Under the pieces are notes generated by a model, which made no database searches, had not been told where the DNA came from, and was given only the letters and a program-made list of their open reading frames with translations. A program made the position numbers and the translations under genes. Positions 1 through 9,412 of a stretch of DNA of 35,390 nt are shown piece after piece. The DNA lies in assembly GCA_012517545.1 (NCBI GenBank), contig JAAYUW010000144.1, positions 1-35,390 on the forward strand, in the 5' to 3' direction. This DNA is from Exilispira sp. (GTDB taxonomy: Bacteria; Spirochaetota; JAAYUW01). The number at the start of each line of letters is the position of its first letter. The first letter of the stretch is position 1.

Positions 1-506
1 ATCTTAAAAGAGTTTCCTTCATTATCCAATAATTTGTATTCATAGACTTCCGAAAAAATATACATTGCGACAAAGAGGATTGAATAGGTAAATATAATAC
101 CTTTATATGTATTTACACCTTTTGTCTTTGAAAACATCTGGTTCTCAACAATCGCACCAAAATGAATAAATCTTTCTATCTCTTCTTCCAATATGGAAAA
201 AAAATAATCCATAAGTTCTTCATCTTCAATATGGAAAGTCATACTATCCTTCACCATGGATTCTTGTTCCAGATAAAAAGATTTATCACACAGATCCATT
301 AGTCCATTGAGATATTTTCTGATTAGAGGAATCGATTCAAACATCATAAAAAAATCCATATCTTTGTGTCTACCCTGTGATATGGGAGTCACAAGACCAG
401 GCTTGGGATGAAAGGAAAGTTCAAAATATAGTGAATCTATAAAAGAGTTTATTATTTCATCAATATCTTCATTTGAAGATAATTTAACAAGTTTTATGCT
501 TCTCAC
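1..506 (-). CDS. citG: CitG/MdcB-type triphosphoribosyl-dephospho-CoA synthase, N-terminal part (gene runs off the window)
   Basis: The reading frame is open from the window edge to a GTG at 504-506, which has an AAAGGG ribosome site five bases upstream. The family joins ATP and dephospho-CoA to give the precursor of the citrate lyase or malonate decarboxylase prosthetic group. Two family signatures are visible: HPKPGLVTP followed by a G-H-D-M segment (about residues 32-50), and GVNTYKGIIF (about residues 128-137), where the family usually reads GVNTHKGAIF. No citrate lyase or malonate decarboxylase gene lies in view, so the pathway is unknown. About half to two thirds of the protein is present. 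The gap to rsmD upstream is 70 bases, so the two may be co-transcribed. The assignment rests on motifs only. Confidence 0.72.
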   Translation of the reverse strand, partial: MRSIKLVKLSSNEDIDEIINSFIDSLYFELSFHPKPGLVTPISQGRHKDMDFFMMFESIPLIRKYLNGLMDLCDKSFYLEQESMVKDSMTFHIEDEELMDYFFSILEEEIERFIHFGAIVENQMFSKTKGVNTYKGIIFTYSILFVAMYIFSEVYEYKLLDNEGNSFK

Positions 507-576
507 TTTTACCCTTTAAAAATTAATTAAAAAAACATGATTTACCTGAATTAAACTATTCAATGCCTGTAATTAC

Positions 577-1119
577 CTATAATTTTATTTCCAAAAGATA
601 CAGTTTTGTTATTCCGTATCTTCGACAATCCAGAATGTTAAATTTAGAAAGATCGGGATCCACCTTTTTATAAATCTGAAAAAATAAAGTTCCACCTTTT
701 TTTAAACGGTTATATTGATAAATATATCTTAATATTTCATCTTCAAAGCCGAGAAAATAAGGTGGAGAAGCAAATATATAATCATATTGAAAATCCCACC
801 TTCGTAAAAAGTTCCTGAAATCAAGAGAAAATACATTTCCTTTCTCATTGATATTAAGAAGGTTTTGTCTTATAACACGGCAGGCTTTTTTATTTGAGTC
901 CACGAAATCAGCAAGGTAAGCACCTCTTGATAGAGCCTCTATACCATAATTGCCACTGCCTGCAAACAGATCCAAAACACTTGATCCACTTATTTTATCT
1001 CCTATAATATCGAAAACAGCCTCCTTAACCATGCTTATCGTTGGTCGGAGTCTTGTCTCTGGAACCAATATTACTCTGCCTTTATACTTTCCACCAATAA
1101 TCTTTATTCCATCTTTCAT
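577..1119 (-). CDS. rsmD: 16S rRNA (guanine-966-N2)-methyltransferase RsmD
   Basis: RsmD methylates G966 of 16S rRNA in the assembling 30S subunit, using S-adenosylmethionine. At 180 residues the length is normal. The N-terminus has the family block IIGGKYKGR (7-15) and the RPT segment (25-27). The SAM-binding loop is LDLFAGSGNYG (49-59). The catalytic tetrad is SPPY (118-121), where most RsmD proteins have DPPY or DPPF; serine at the first position is tolerated in the wider N6-adenine/N2-guanine methyltransferase class. The ATG start has an AGG seven bases upstream. The next gene on this strand is the CitG-like gene. Confidence 0.9.
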   Translation of the reverse strand: MKDGIKIIGGKYKGRVILVPETRLRPTISMVKEAVFDIIGDKISGSSVLDLFAGSGNYGIEALSRGAYLADFVDSNKKACRVIRQNLLNINEKGNVFSLDFRNFLRRWDFQYDYIFASPPYFLGFEDEILRYIYQYNRLKKGGTLFFQIYKKVDPDLSKFNILDCRRYGITKLYLLEIKL

Positions 1120-1448
1120 AATTTGCCTGGATTGATTTATTTTTTATGTTAACAGGAAAATAGTAAAGTTAAAAGCTAAAAAAAGGATCAATATACAATA
1201 AATTTTTAAGCCTAGCTTTCAACAAATTCCTTTTGCCAATTTTATAATCATGATTCAGGAAGAACAAAGTCTAACTACAAAATCTAAAAAAACAAAGAAT
1301 AAAAAAGAAAATTTAAAAATTCTATCTTTTAAGAGGAGTATCTTTTATTAAAATTTCATTACTTTAGTCGTTATTATTTGAGCAAAATATAACATTAACA
1401 GTAATATTTTCAAAAAATTAAGAAAAAATACATGATATTGTAAATTGC
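1120..1448. other. gene-free stretch between gatA and rsmD
   Basis: Neither strand has an open frame with a ribosome site. The sequence is A/T-rich with short A and T runs. I see no strong hairpin that could end the gatCA transcript and no convincing promoter for rsmD. Confidence 0.5.
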
Positions 1449-2927
1449 TTAAACAGAATCAGAAATGATTTCATTGTAAAGAATAGCTGTAGATTCTAAT
1501 AAAAAACTATCATTCCCTGGTTTAGCCATTAGATGCATGCCAATACCAATTTTGTTATCTCTATTAAAGGCATATGGAACCGATATGGCAGGAGAACCAA
1601 TAATATTTGCAGTAACTGTGAATAGATCAGCCGAGTAGATATCAATAACTGACATCTGCTGACCAATTTTCTTTAAATATGATGGTGTAGTTGGAGTAAA
1701 AATAAGATCGACATTTTCAAAAAAATTATTGTAGATAGATATGAGATATTGCCTTATATCCTGAGCCTTTGAATAGTATTTATCCTGGTAACCTGAAGAT
1801 AGGACAAAATTACCTATAATTATCCTTCTCAACACCTCTTTACCAAAATTTTCTGATCTCAATTTATTTACATTTTCAAAAAGATCGGATTTAGCTATTC
1901 GCCTTGCATCTACAACTTTTTTACCATATCTTATTCCATCGTACCTTGCAAGATTTGAGGATGCTTCAGCTGGAGCTATAATATAGTATGTAGCCAGAGG
2001 CAAATCCAAAGGAACAGATACAGATAGTTCGATAACTTCATGCCCTTCTTTTTTAAAAAATTCAATTTGATTAAAATACTCATTTTTTGTCTGTTCACAT
2101 GAAATATACCTGTCAAGACCTTTCAGTATTCCTATTTTGAGTTTTTTATCTTTAATATCTTTCAATAGATCCAGATACTGTAACTTTTGATTGGAATTCT
2201 TATAGTTGAGTATCTTCATAGAATTTTTTAAAAATTCATTTCTTTTAATCTCGCCTGTCGTCATGTCATGAGGGGAAACATGGGCAAGAAGATCAAAAAC
2301 AACAGTCAGATCGTAAAAATTTGAGGATAAAACTCCGATCTCATCAAAAGATGATGCAAAAGCTGTAAGTCCGTATCTTGATATAGCTCCCCATGATGGC
2401 TTAAAACCCCATATGCCACATAAACTTGCTGGTTGTCGAACAGATCCTCCAGTATCGGAGCCAAGTGCAACCGGCACCATACCTGCAGCAACAGCAGCAG
2501 CACTGCCTCCGGAGGATCCACCTGGTATGAAATCATAGTTTAAAGGATTCTTCGTTGGCTTATAGCAAGAATTTTCGCAGGAAGAGCCCATGGCAAACTC
2601 ATCCATGTTCGTTTTACCTGCAATAAAAGCTCCATTTGAAAGCAGTGTCTCGATAACATCAGCATTGTAGGTCGGTCGATAGTTTTCAAGTATTTTTGAA
2701 CAACAACTATTTGTATAGCCTTTAACTGCAATATTATCTTTTATTGCTACTGGTAAATTTTTTAAAAGTGTTTTAGATAAATTATCAATATTTTCCAGGC
2801 AAGATTTGTATTCTGGTTTTTGGATAAAAGCAAAGATTTCATCGTTTTTTTCAAGATTTTTGGAATAAAATTCCATAAGATCTTTCTTTTTTTCAGATAA
2901 AAGGTAAGAATTTTTTATATCAATCAT
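1449..2927 (-). CDS. gatA: Asp/Glu-tRNA(Asn/Gln) amidotransferase subunit A
   Basis: GatA is the glutaminase subunit of GatCAB. It releases ammonia from glutamine to turn Glu-tRNA(Gln) and/or Asp-tRNA(Asn) into the correctly charged tRNA. The amidase-signature triad is visible with this start: the lysine in [11 protein letters not shown] (K63), the cis-serine in GGSSGGS (about 138-139) and the nucleophile in [12 protein letters not shown] (S162). I chose the ATG at 2925-2927 because AGAGG lies six bases upstream; the frame extends nine codons further without a better start. It overlaps the end of gatC by eight bases, indicating translational coupling. No gatB is in view, so it must lie elsewhere. 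The length of 492 residues is typical. Confidence 0.93.
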   Translation of the reverse strand: MIDIKNSYLLSEKKKDLMEFYSKNLEKNDEIFAFIQKPEYKSCLENIDNLSKTLLKNLPVAIKDNIAVKGYTNSCCSKILENYRPTYNADVIETLLSNGAFIAGKTNMDEFAMGSSCENSCYKPTKNPLNYDFIPGGSSGGSAAAVAAGMVPVALGSDTGGSVRQPASLCGIWGFKPSWGAISRYGLTAFASSFDEIGVLSSNFYDLTVVFDLLAHVSPHDMTTGEIKRNEFLKNSMKILNYKNSNQKLQYLDLLKDIKDKKLKIGILKGLDRYISCEQTKNEYFNQIEFFKKEGHEVIELSVSVPLDLPLATYYIIAPAEASSNLARYDGIRYGKKVVDARRIAKSDLFENVNKLRSENFGKEVLRRIIIGNFVLSSGYQDKYYSKAQDIRQYLISIYNNFFENVDLIFTPTTPSYLKKIGQQMSVIDIYSADLFTVTANIIGSPAISVPYAFNRDNKIGIGMHLMAKPGNDSFLLESTAILYNEIISDSV

Positions 2928-3276
2928 CGTTATCCTCTTTTTTTTCCTTATCAAGGAGTAAAGGAGTAATACAAAAATCGTCTTCTGTATTTGAAAAATT
3001 TGAATGAAGAAGTTTTATTTCTTTAAAAACATATTCATTATCTTCTCGTAAAGAACTTGAATCAATATTTTTAAGATTATAATTTATATTGCAATTGCTG
3101 ATATTATTAAGATTTGAGTTAAACTGATGATCTAAATCTTTATTTAAATGAATATTAAAAGTTGAAATCTTTTCAACAAAATGCAAAATATTTTTAAATT
3201 CATTTCCAAGGGATTCATCTATCTTATCTAATCTACTAAGGTAAGATAGTTTCTCAAAAATATTATCATTCAGCAT
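2920..3276 (-). CDS. gatC: Asp/Glu-tRNA(Asn/Gln) amidotransferase subunit C
   Basis: GatC is the small subunit that wraps around GatA and stabilises GatAB. The N-terminal segment with LSYLSRLDKIDES matches the family opening, where helix 1 is followed by an acidic helix. At 118 residues it is about 20 longer than usual and diverges after residue 45, with an Asn-rich middle. Identification leans on the eight-base overlap with gatA. The ATG at 3274-3276 has AAGGAAGG just upstream. A TTG seven codons earlier is less likely because it would place the ribosome site inside the gene. Confidence 0.8.
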   Translation of the reverse strand: MLNDNIFEKLSYLSRLDKIDESLGNEFKNILHFVEKISTFNIHLNKDLDHQFNSNLNNISNCNINYNLKNIDSSSLREDNEYVFKEIKLLHSNFSNTEDDFCITPLLLDKEKKEDNDD

Positions 3277-3802
3277 AATTCCTTCCTTTTCTATCAATCA
3301 AAGCAAAACCAGAATAAAATTATCTATATTAAGTTAAGAATATTTATCATACTCATTTACTTCAATATATTTAATAGCATATTTTGAAAATTTTTGTTTA
3401 AAACTTTTAATCCTATTGTCGATACAATAAAAAATCGTATAAATTATAGAACATCTAATTTTTATTTAATATTCGATTAATTTATAGTTTTTCAAAGTAT
3501 TTTTTGATTTTTTAATTTATTCATATTTCATTTTTTCACTTTGACTTAACCACATAAATTAAGATTAAGAGCATATCTGCTGTTTTTGCTCTTTATAATT
3601 CTAGTATAAGTATTACCCATAAAAAAAAGAAGAACCAATTTATTGAATTTCTAAAAAAATTAAAAATGCAATAGCTAAAAAAATGATGTTTTAAAAAAGA
3701 TACTTTGCACTTTTATTCATTTATATTAAAAAAAAGTTTTCAAAATTTTAAATTATGTCTTATCATATGTTTGGTGAAAATGTTTTTGATACCGAGGAAA
3801 AT
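3277..3802. other. AT-rich divergent intergenic region between gatC and the chemoreceptor gene
   Basis: This region should hold the promoters of two diverging genes. On the plus strand there is a perfect TATAAT at 3594-3599 directly after an inverted repeat, and an isolated TTGACT at 3541-3546 with no good partner. No reading frame with a ribosome site is present. If the receptor used the first ATG (3755) the gap would be shorter. Confidence 0.4.
3567..3593 (+). repeat. inverted repeat upstream of a TATAAT box
   Basis: AAGAGCA (3567-3573) and TGCTCTT (3587-3593) form perfect 7-base arms around a 13-base spacer. A TATAAT follows at once at 3594, so the repeat would overlap the -35 region of a promoter reading towards the chemoreceptor gene. 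It could be an operator or a coincidental dyad in AT-rich sequence. Confidence 0.3.
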
Positions 3803-5983
3803 ATGAAAGAAAAAAGAAGATTTTCCATTTCGCTCAAATTATCATTAGTAGTTATTATAACATTGATACTCGTATTTGGTTTTTTTACCCTGATAATATA
3901 TAGAGGACTTATCTCCAGCGAAACCATTAAAGCAAAAGATAACCTGCTAAATTCCATTTCTCTAGTATCAAATTTTATTGAAGAATCTGTTTCTACTACA
4001 GTAAAAGTAATAAATAAATCACTCGAAGATATTGAGATTTATGAGCTTTTAAATATACAAAACTATACTGAGCTAACAAGATACATTACATCTTTTATGA
4101 TTTCGTTCCCATACCTTGAAGGTGTTTATGTATTCAATAAAGATGGTACACTTATATCTTCAACAGCAAATATTAAAAATCTGAAACTTTCTGATTTTCC
4201 ATTTTCGAAGGAATTCCTATCAATGAAAGGGAACTCTTACATAAACAATTTTGCAGTTCTTTCACCAGTTACAAAAACTCCTATTATAGCCATTGGAAGA
4301 CGTCTGATTCTGGAAGATGATCGAGTTTACTATCTTCTTGCCCCTTATTCTATCTCTAAGTTTGCTTTTCAAAACCTATCCACCAAAGTATTTGGAAAGA
4401 CTGGTTTTATTGCACTTGTTGATGAAAGAGGGATATGCTTTCATCATAAAGATTCCAATCTTATTATGACTTCAATGAACCAGACTGACTATATAGATAT
4501 ACTTCTTCATACAAATGAGATGAGAGGTTACTTTGATTATGATTATCAGGGCATAAAAAGTATTCTTGTATACAACAAACTTAATAGCCTTCCATGGTTC
4601 GTTTATGTCACTCAATCTTATGAAGAAATACTTCACGACTCACACATAATTATAAGGAATATCTTATTTGAGCTTGGAGCAAGTTTAGTTGTTATGATAA
4701 TTCTTATTGTTCTGGTTACAAATAATGTAGTTGTTAAAAATATTTTAAAACTTGTAGACCCTATTGTAAAGCTATCTTCGGGAGATCTTCGAGTTAACTT
4801 TATCGATAAAACAAATGATGAGATAGGTTACATAGCCTTACAACTGAATAATCTTGTTAAATCAATGAATACAGTTATTCAGAATGTTCTTTTAAAAGCA
4901 AATGATCTCAGTAATACTGGTATTGATCTGGCAAGTAATATGGAAGAAACCGCTGCTGCGATTTATGAAATCAATAAGCATCTAGAAAGTTCCAAAAATC
5001 AAATAGATGAACAGTCTGTTGCTGTAACTCAGACATCTGCAGCTGTTGAACAACTAACAAGATCCATAGATAGTCTTAACAATATAATTGAAAGCCAGGC
5101 AGCATTCATAACAGAGGCATCTTCAGCCATAGAAGAAATGGTTTCAAATATCGTTTCTGTTGCTCAAAACACTGAAAACTCCGGTAAACATACTTTAGAA
5201 CTTTTGAAAATTGCAGAAGAAGGTAAAACAAAACTTGATAAAGTTTTTATTACGATCAAAGAAATAACAAAAATGTCTGAAAATCTTACGTCAACTACAA
5301 AACTTATTATGTCGATTGCCGATAAAACGAATCTTCTTGCCATGAATGCAGCAATAGAAGCTGCACATGCAGGAGAATATGGTAAAGGTTTTGCCGTTGT
5401 CGCAGATGAGATAAGAAAGCTATCCGAACAGACATCAAATCAATCAAAATCCATATCACAAAATTTGAACCAGATTAAGCAATCCATTGATTCAGTAGCA
5501 AATGAATCAAAGGAAACTTCAGATGCATTCGATTCTATTCTGGATAAGATTTCATTTGTTAATACAGCTGTTGAAGAATCCAAGATTTCTATGAATGAAC
5601 AGAAAGAAGGAAGCAAACAGATTCTCGAAGTTTTAAAGCAGATGAATCAAATAACGTCAACTGTTAAAAATAGCGCTTCAGAAATGAAAGCAGGGAATAA
5701 TGAAATCCTGGACGCGGTAAAAAAGTTAAATCAGATATCGCAAAATGTGAAATCCAGTATGGATGAAATAACAAAAGGAACAGCCGAAATAAATAAAGCT
5801 GTTGGGAACGTTTCTAAACTTACAAATGCTACAAAGTCTCATATATTGGCATTAATTGAAGGGACAAAGGTATTTAAAGTCATTGAAAATCAAAAGAACA
5901 TAACTGATGAAGAAAATAATCAAAAAAATATTGAAATCCAATCCGATGAATCACCAAAACAAATTGATGTTAAAAAAGAATAA
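3803..5983 (+). CDS. methyl-accepting chemotaxis protein (transmembrane chemoreceptor)
   Basis: This inner-membrane receptor senses a ligand outside the cell and controls a CheA-CheW complex inside. After a short basic N-terminus comes a membrane segment (about residues 12-36), then an extracytoplasmic sensor of about 240 residues of Cache-like character, a second membrane segment (about 285-310), a HAMP linker (about 315-365) and a long coiled-coil signalling domain. The hairpin tip reads [20 protein letters not shown], close to the universal consensus, followed by [15 protein letters not shown] chose the ATG at 3803, which has GAGG five bases upstream. The ATG at 3755 has no ribosome site. 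No CheR-binding pentapeptide is seen at the C-terminus. The helix packing around the tip resembles spirochaete receptors. The gene just downstream begins four bases after the stop. Confidence 0.92.
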   Translation: MKEKRRFSISLKLSLVVIITLILVFGFFTLIIYRGLISSETIKAKDNLLNSISLVSNFIEESVSTTVKVINKSLEDIEIYELLNIQNYTELTRYITSFMISFPYLEGVYVFNKDGTLISSTANIKNLKLSDFPFSKEFLSMKGNSYINNFAVLSPVTKTPIIAIGRRLILEDDRVYYLLAPYSISKFAFQNLSTKVFGKTGFIALVDERGICFHHKDSNLIMTSMNQTDYIDILLHTNEMRGYFDYDYQGIKSILVYNKLNSLPWFVYVTQSYEEILHDSHIIIRNILFELGASLVVMIILIVLVTNNVVVKNILKLVDPIVKLSSGDLRVNFIDKTNDEIGYIALQLNNLVKSMNTVIQNVLLKANDLSNTGIDLASNMEETAAAIYEINKHLESSKNQIDEQSVAVTQTSAAVEQLTRSIDSLNNIIESQAAFITEASSAIEEMVSNIVSVAQNTENSGKHTLELLKIAEEGKTKLDKVFITIKEITKMSENLTSTTKLIMSIADKTNLLAMNAAIEAAHAGEYGKGFAVVADEIRKLSEQTSNQSKSISQNLNQIKQSIDSVANESKETSDAFDSILDKISFVNTAVEESKISMNEQKEGSKQILEVLKQMNQITSTVKNSASEMKAGNNEILDAVKKLNQISQNVKSSMDEITKGTAEINKAVGNVSKLTNATKSHILALIEGTKVFKVIENQKNITDEENNQKNIEIQSDESPKQIDVKKE

Positions 5984-5987
5984 AAAT

Positions 5988-7208
5988 ATGATTGCAAAAA
6001 AAAATACTTTACTTATCTGCTTACTATTTGTTTTATTATCATCAATTTCTCTTTTAAGTCTATACATTTATCTTGAACTTTTCACTGACAAAACTTCAAT
6101 CGATTTTGAAAATATCGATCAAAGAGAAAATGAAACAAAAAATCAGACAAATCCGGTTTCTATTTTTCATTCAAAGATAACTGAAGGTTATTATGATCAA
6201 AAATCTTATTATAACTATGCAGATTCAGAATTTATTTATAAAAGTATTGGCTTAAATTTTCGAAATGATCGACACGCACATTATATATATAAATTAGGAG
6301 TCTTAATTCAGGAGATCTACAATATTGAGAATATCAACTTATCTACTGTTAAATTCCAGGATAATAAAGATTCCATCTTAAATGCTATAGCTTTAAAATT
6401 GAACCCTATCTCTTTTAACTACAGTGATACTGAGTCTAAAAACAAGATATTTAAAGATGTTAAACAATTAGTAGATGAAAAGATAATCGATAAACATGAA
6501 TTAATGAATATTATAATTCCCAACCATACGATTATTTTATCAATCATTTACACTGATGCATTTGCAAGATCCATACTAAAAGAAGCGTATAATGATAATC
6601 CATCAAGCGATTATTACAGAGATTTCTTATTTTATAGAGATATATATTACCCGGTTCGAGAAAGTTTTATAGAATTGTTTGATTTTTATTTTTCAAATTT
6701 TAAAAAACCAGATATTTCATATAATAAAAAAGCTAAAATACTTAAAAACAATACGTATACTGTACCAACAAGAAAATCCCTTTCACAAAATCATCAAAAT
6801 GCTCTGGACATCTTTTTTAACAAGATAAAAAATAATGGAAAATATGAAATAGGTCCTGAAATATATTCTATGACTTCTGGTATTGTTGTAGCCTCAGAGA
6901 ATGATTGGCAGGGAGGAACTACATTCGAATCCTATAAAAATGGCGGTATTTCACCAAAAAGTGGGAATGGAGTAATAATCTATGACCCAACTCAAAAATG
7001 GTTTATTTTTTACTTTCATATGTATAAAACTACCGTAAAAAGAGGAGATATTATCAAAGCAGGCGATATGATAGGATACGGAGGAAACACTGGTTTAAAT
7101 GCACAGAAAAAAGGACATGGGAAGCATCTGCATATCGAAATATATGACTGGAAATCAAAAAGTTTTTTTAATTGTTATAAACTAAAATCTATTATATTTG
7201 GTCAGTAA
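5988..7208 (+). CDS. membrane-anchored M23 (LytM-type) metallopeptidase
   Basis: M23 enzymes cut peptide cross-bridges of the cell wall with one zinc ion. With this start the protein has 406 residues: an N-terminal membrane anchor or uncleaved signal (about 6-27), a unique region with many Asn, Lys and Tyr, and a C-terminal M23 domain (about 265-395). Candidate zinc ligands are present: H269 and D274 in NHQNALDIF, and the H-x-H of KHLHIEI (H380, H382); H344 in YFHMY is the likely catalytic partner. The first H-to-D spacing is one residue longer than the classical HxxxD but resembles other M23 variants. The ATG at 5988 lies four bases after the chemoreceptor stop and precedes the membrane segment. 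Earlier in-frame ATGs (5907, 5946, 5967) inside the receptor gene also lack a good ribosome site, so the start is uncertain. Co-transcription with the receptor is likely. Confidence 0.82.
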   Translation: MIAKKNTLLICLLFVLLSSISLLSLYIYLELFTDKTSIDFENIDQRENETKNQTNPVSIFHSKITEGYYDQKSYYNYADSEFIYKSIGLNFRNDRHAHYIYKLGVLIQEIYNIENINLSTVKFQDNKDSILNAIALKLNPISFNYSDTESKNKIFKDVKQLVDEKIIDKHELMNIIIPNHTIILSIIYTDAFARSILKEAYNDNPSSDYYRDFLFYRDIYYPVRESFIELFDFYFSNFKKPDISYNKKAKILKNNTYTVPTRKSLSQNHQNALDIFFNKIKNNGKYEIGPEIYSMTSGIVVASENDWQGGTTFESYKNGGISPKSGNGVIIYDPTQKWFIFYFHMYKTTVKRGDIIKAGDMIGYGGNTGLNAQKKGHGKHLHIEIYDWKSKSFFNCYKLKSIIFGQ

Positions 7209-7613
7209 AAGATCACTTCTAATATTAGAATTGATTATTCCTGATTGTAATTTTTCCTAATTGAAATAAAGGATGAAATTTTACAGTAATTCAATAATAA
7301 TTGAAAATCAAGCAGTTTGAAGATGAATGATAAATATATTATACCGATAAATGCCCTATTTTCTTACGAATACTAAAAGATAATAAATTCACCACAAAAA
7401 GCCACATATCTTTATATTGCGAAGCTGGTATAGAAGGCAAAAATAGGTGCAAAAGATTTTAATGCAAAGAAAGATCTTGAAAAGTTCCAGAAAATTTGTT
7501 GCATAACTCAGAAAAATCTTCAGAAGGAATTGCAAAAGAAAATAACTGGCAGTAAAACAGTTTAGTTGCATCCTTTATTACAATAAAAGTACTTTAAGTA
7601 TTATTAATTATAT
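7209..7613. other. intergenic stretch after the M23 gene
   Basis: A perfect 14-base palindrome, TTCTAATATTAGAA, lies at 7217-7230 just after the M23 stop. It is too AT-rich, and followed by too broken a T run, to call a terminator. The rest holds only the possible gene remnant at 7377-7565. Confidence 0.4.
7377..7565 (+). pseudogene. possible short gene remnant with an in-frame stop
   Basis: One plus-strand frame reads through 62 codons with a single TAG at 7431-7433. The C-terminal part is Lys-rich and helical in character (for example GAKDFNAKKDLEKFQKI). There is no start codon with a ribosome site. The part after the TAG is 43 codons long, which could arise by chance. I recognise no family. 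It may be the decayed end of a gene or noise. Confidence 0.2.
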
Positions 7614-7643
7614 AAAAAAGGCTGCTAAAAGCAGCCCTTTTTA
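7614..7643 (-). terminator. bidirectional rho-independent terminator
   Basis: A six-base-pair GC-rich stem, GGCTGC/GCAGCC (7620-7625 with 7631-7636), encloses a five-base loop. It is flanked by an A run on the left and a T run on the right, so it works on either strand. It lies about 100 bases past the stop of the minus-strand GTPase gene, which it most likely ends, and also insulates it from the plus-strand M23 transcript. Confidence 0.88.
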
Positions 7644-7741
7644 TATAAAACATAAAATAAATCATCTTTTAGTAAAAGGTTAAAAGTAAATTTTCAAGAA
7701 GATTTATCTTTCTACTCATGTAAACAGTAATAAGTAATAGA

Positions 7742-9082
7742 CTATTTTTTAAAATTTTTCTTTACAAATTCAGCCAAAACATCAGTCAAATCTGGTTTAC
7801 CTATTTCCTGCAACTCATATATGACTCGATAAGCAGGTTTTTTAATCTTGATAATTCTGGAAAGATCTATAGGTGTTGCAATAATAACTAAATCACAATC
7901 TACCTTATTGATAGTTGTTTCAAGATCTTTAATCTGAGCATCTGAATAACCCATAGCTGGAAGTAAAGTGCCAATATATGGATATTTTTTATAGGTTTCT
8001 TCAATTTTACCAACAACCCAAGGTCTTGGATCAACAAGAGTAGCAGCACCAAATTTTTGAGCAGCAACAACGCCTGCACCATATTTCATCTCGCCATGAG
8101 TTAAAGTAGGACCATCTTCAACGACAAGAACTCTCTTGCCCTTTATATCTTCCCATTTATCAACAAAAATTGGAGAAGCAGCATCAACAACAATAGCATT
8201 TGGATTGGCAGTCTGAATATTTTTTCTTACTATCTGAATATTTTCATTTGAAGCTGAGTCGATCTTGTTTATTACAACAACATCAGCCATGTATAGATTT
8301 GTCTCACCAGGATAGTACTTCAGTTCATGACCTGGTCTGTGAGGATCGACAACTGTAATATGAAGATCTGGTTTATAAAAGGGCATATCATTATTACCAC
8401 CATCCCATAAGATAACATCACAACCATCTGGATCATTTTCAGCTGCTCGTAAAATAGCTTCATAATCAACGCCAGAATAAATAACATTTCCTCTTGCTAT
8501 ATGTGGTTCATACTCTTCCATCTCTTCAATGGTACAATTGTGCTTTTTAAGGTCTTCTATTGTAGCAAATCTTTGAACTTTCTGTTTTTCAAGATCTCCA
8601 TATGGCATGGGGTGTCGAATAGCAACAACTTTCTTCCCCATCTTTTTTAGGATATTAGCAACAGCTCTGGTTGTTTGTGACTTACCGCAACCTGTTCTAA
8701 CAGCACAAACAGCAATAACTGGTTTTGTAGATTTGATCATGGTTTTTCTGGAACCAACAACTGTAAAGTCAGCACCAGCAGCCATAACTCTTGAAGCATG
8801 ATGCATAACATACTCGTGCATAACATCTGAATAAGAAAAAACAACTTCATCAATAGAATGCTTCTTAACAAGAGGAATAAGATCTTTCTCGTCTTCAATA
8901 GGAATACCATCTGGATAAAGTTTCCCGGCAAGGGATGCGGGATATTTTCTTCCTGCAATATCAGGAATCTGTGTGGCTGTAAAGCAGACTACTTCATAGT
9001 CAGGATTATCTCTATAAAGCACATTAAAATTATGAAAATCTCTACCAGCCGCACCCATTATTATGATCTTTTTTTTAGACAT
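7742..9082 (-). CDS. COG2403-type P-loop GTPase, cyclic 2,3-diphosphoglycerate synthetase-like
   Basis: The N-terminus has a Rossmann-like strand-loop (IIIMGAAGRDFHNFN, 6-20). A P-loop TGCGKSQT follows at 130-137, with further conserved blocks such as RHPMPYGDL and a WDGGNND segment. This order matches the predicted GTPases related to archaeal cyclic 2,3-diphosphoglycerate synthetase. The archaeal enzyme closes 2,3-bisphosphoglycerate into a cyclic pyrophosphate; the role of bacterial members is not settled, so the activity is unproved here. The length of 446 residues fits. The ribosome site AAGGAG is eight bases from the ATG. The gene stands alone, with its own likely promoter and a strong terminator. 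Its codons look less AT-biased than its neighbours, suggesting strong expression or transfer. Confidence 0.8.
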   Translation of the reverse strand: MSKKKIIIMGAAGRDFHNFNVLYRDNPDYEVVCFTATQIPDIAGRKYPASLAGKLYPDGIPIEDEKDLIPLVKKHSIDEVVFSYSDVMHEYVMHHASRVMAAGADFTVVGSRKTMIKSTKPVIAVCAVRTGCGKSQTTRAVANILKKMGKKVVAIRHPMPYGDLEKQKVQRFATIEDLKKHNCTIEEMEEYEPHIARGNVIYSGVDYEAILRAAENDPDGCDVILWDGGNNDMPFYKPDLHITVVDPHRPGHELKYYPGETNLYMADVVVINKIDSASNENIQIVRKNIQTANPNAIVVDAASPIFVDKWEDIKGKRVLVVEDGPTLTHGEMKYGAGVVAAQKFGAATLVDPRPWVVGKIEETYKKYPYIGTLLPAMGYSDAQIKDLETTINKVDCDLVIIATPIDLSRIIKIKKPAYRVIYELQEIGKPDLTDVLAEFVKKNFKK

Positions 9083-9125
9083 GTATAAACTCCTTAGATC
9101 ATTTTATAGATAGATAGCATGCATA

Positions 9126-9154
9126 TTTTTAAAGTAAAGATGTTTTATTGTCAA
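9126..9154 (-). promoter_or_regulatory. putative sigma-70 promoter of the COG2403 gene
   Basis: On the minus strand a perfect TTGACA (9149-9154) is followed after 17 bases by TAAAAA (9126-9131, four of six to consensus). Transcription would begin about 37 bases before the ATG, leaving room for the AAGGAG site. Confidence 0.45.
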
Positions 9155-9323
9155 AAGTATTGAAATAATCTAATTATATTCGTATCATCATAATTTTCAA
9201 AATAAATATTAAATAAATATTGAATCTAAATTTTAATAGATTTCAACAAAAAAGATTTTGATAAACTTTTAATTGCTTTTAATTTCAACTAGATACTTAA
9301 ATTTATTTAATTTTAAAAATGAT

Positions 9324-9351
9324 TTGACATTTAAAACATAGATTTTAAAAT
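9324..9351 (+). promoter_or_regulatory. sigma-70 promoter of the amino-acid binding protein gene
   Basis: A perfect TTGACA (9324-9329) is separated by 16 bases from TAAAAT (9346-9351, five of six to consensus). The predicted start is about 55 bases before the ATG at 9413. It is the best-looking promoter in the window. Confidence 0.65.
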
Positions 9352-9412
9352 AAGATTGAGATAAGTTATCTTTATGCAATGGAAATTTTTAATTTTTTAA
9401 GGAGTAATTTTT

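Larger units (their letters stand above)
9083..9412. other. divergent intergenic region with promoters both ways
   Basis: It holds a candidate minus-strand promoter near 9126-9154, a strong plus-strand promoter at 9324-9351, and an AT-rich direct repeat (AAATAAATATT-like units near 9200-9222). No coding frame is supported. Confidence 0.5.

Noticed and set aside
3541-3569. TTGACT as the -35 box of a chemoreceptor promoter
   Set aside because: At 16-18 base spacing no hexamer matches TATAAT in more than three positions.
3755-3802. ATG at 3755 as the chemoreceptor start
   Set aside because: It has no ribosome site and adds 16 residues before the basic N-terminus. The ATG at 3803 has GAGG at good spacing.
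8607-9088. Several open frames on the plus strand and in other frames over the COG2403 gene
   Set aside because: They are shadows of a strongly conserved gene, lack ribosome sites and resemble no protein.
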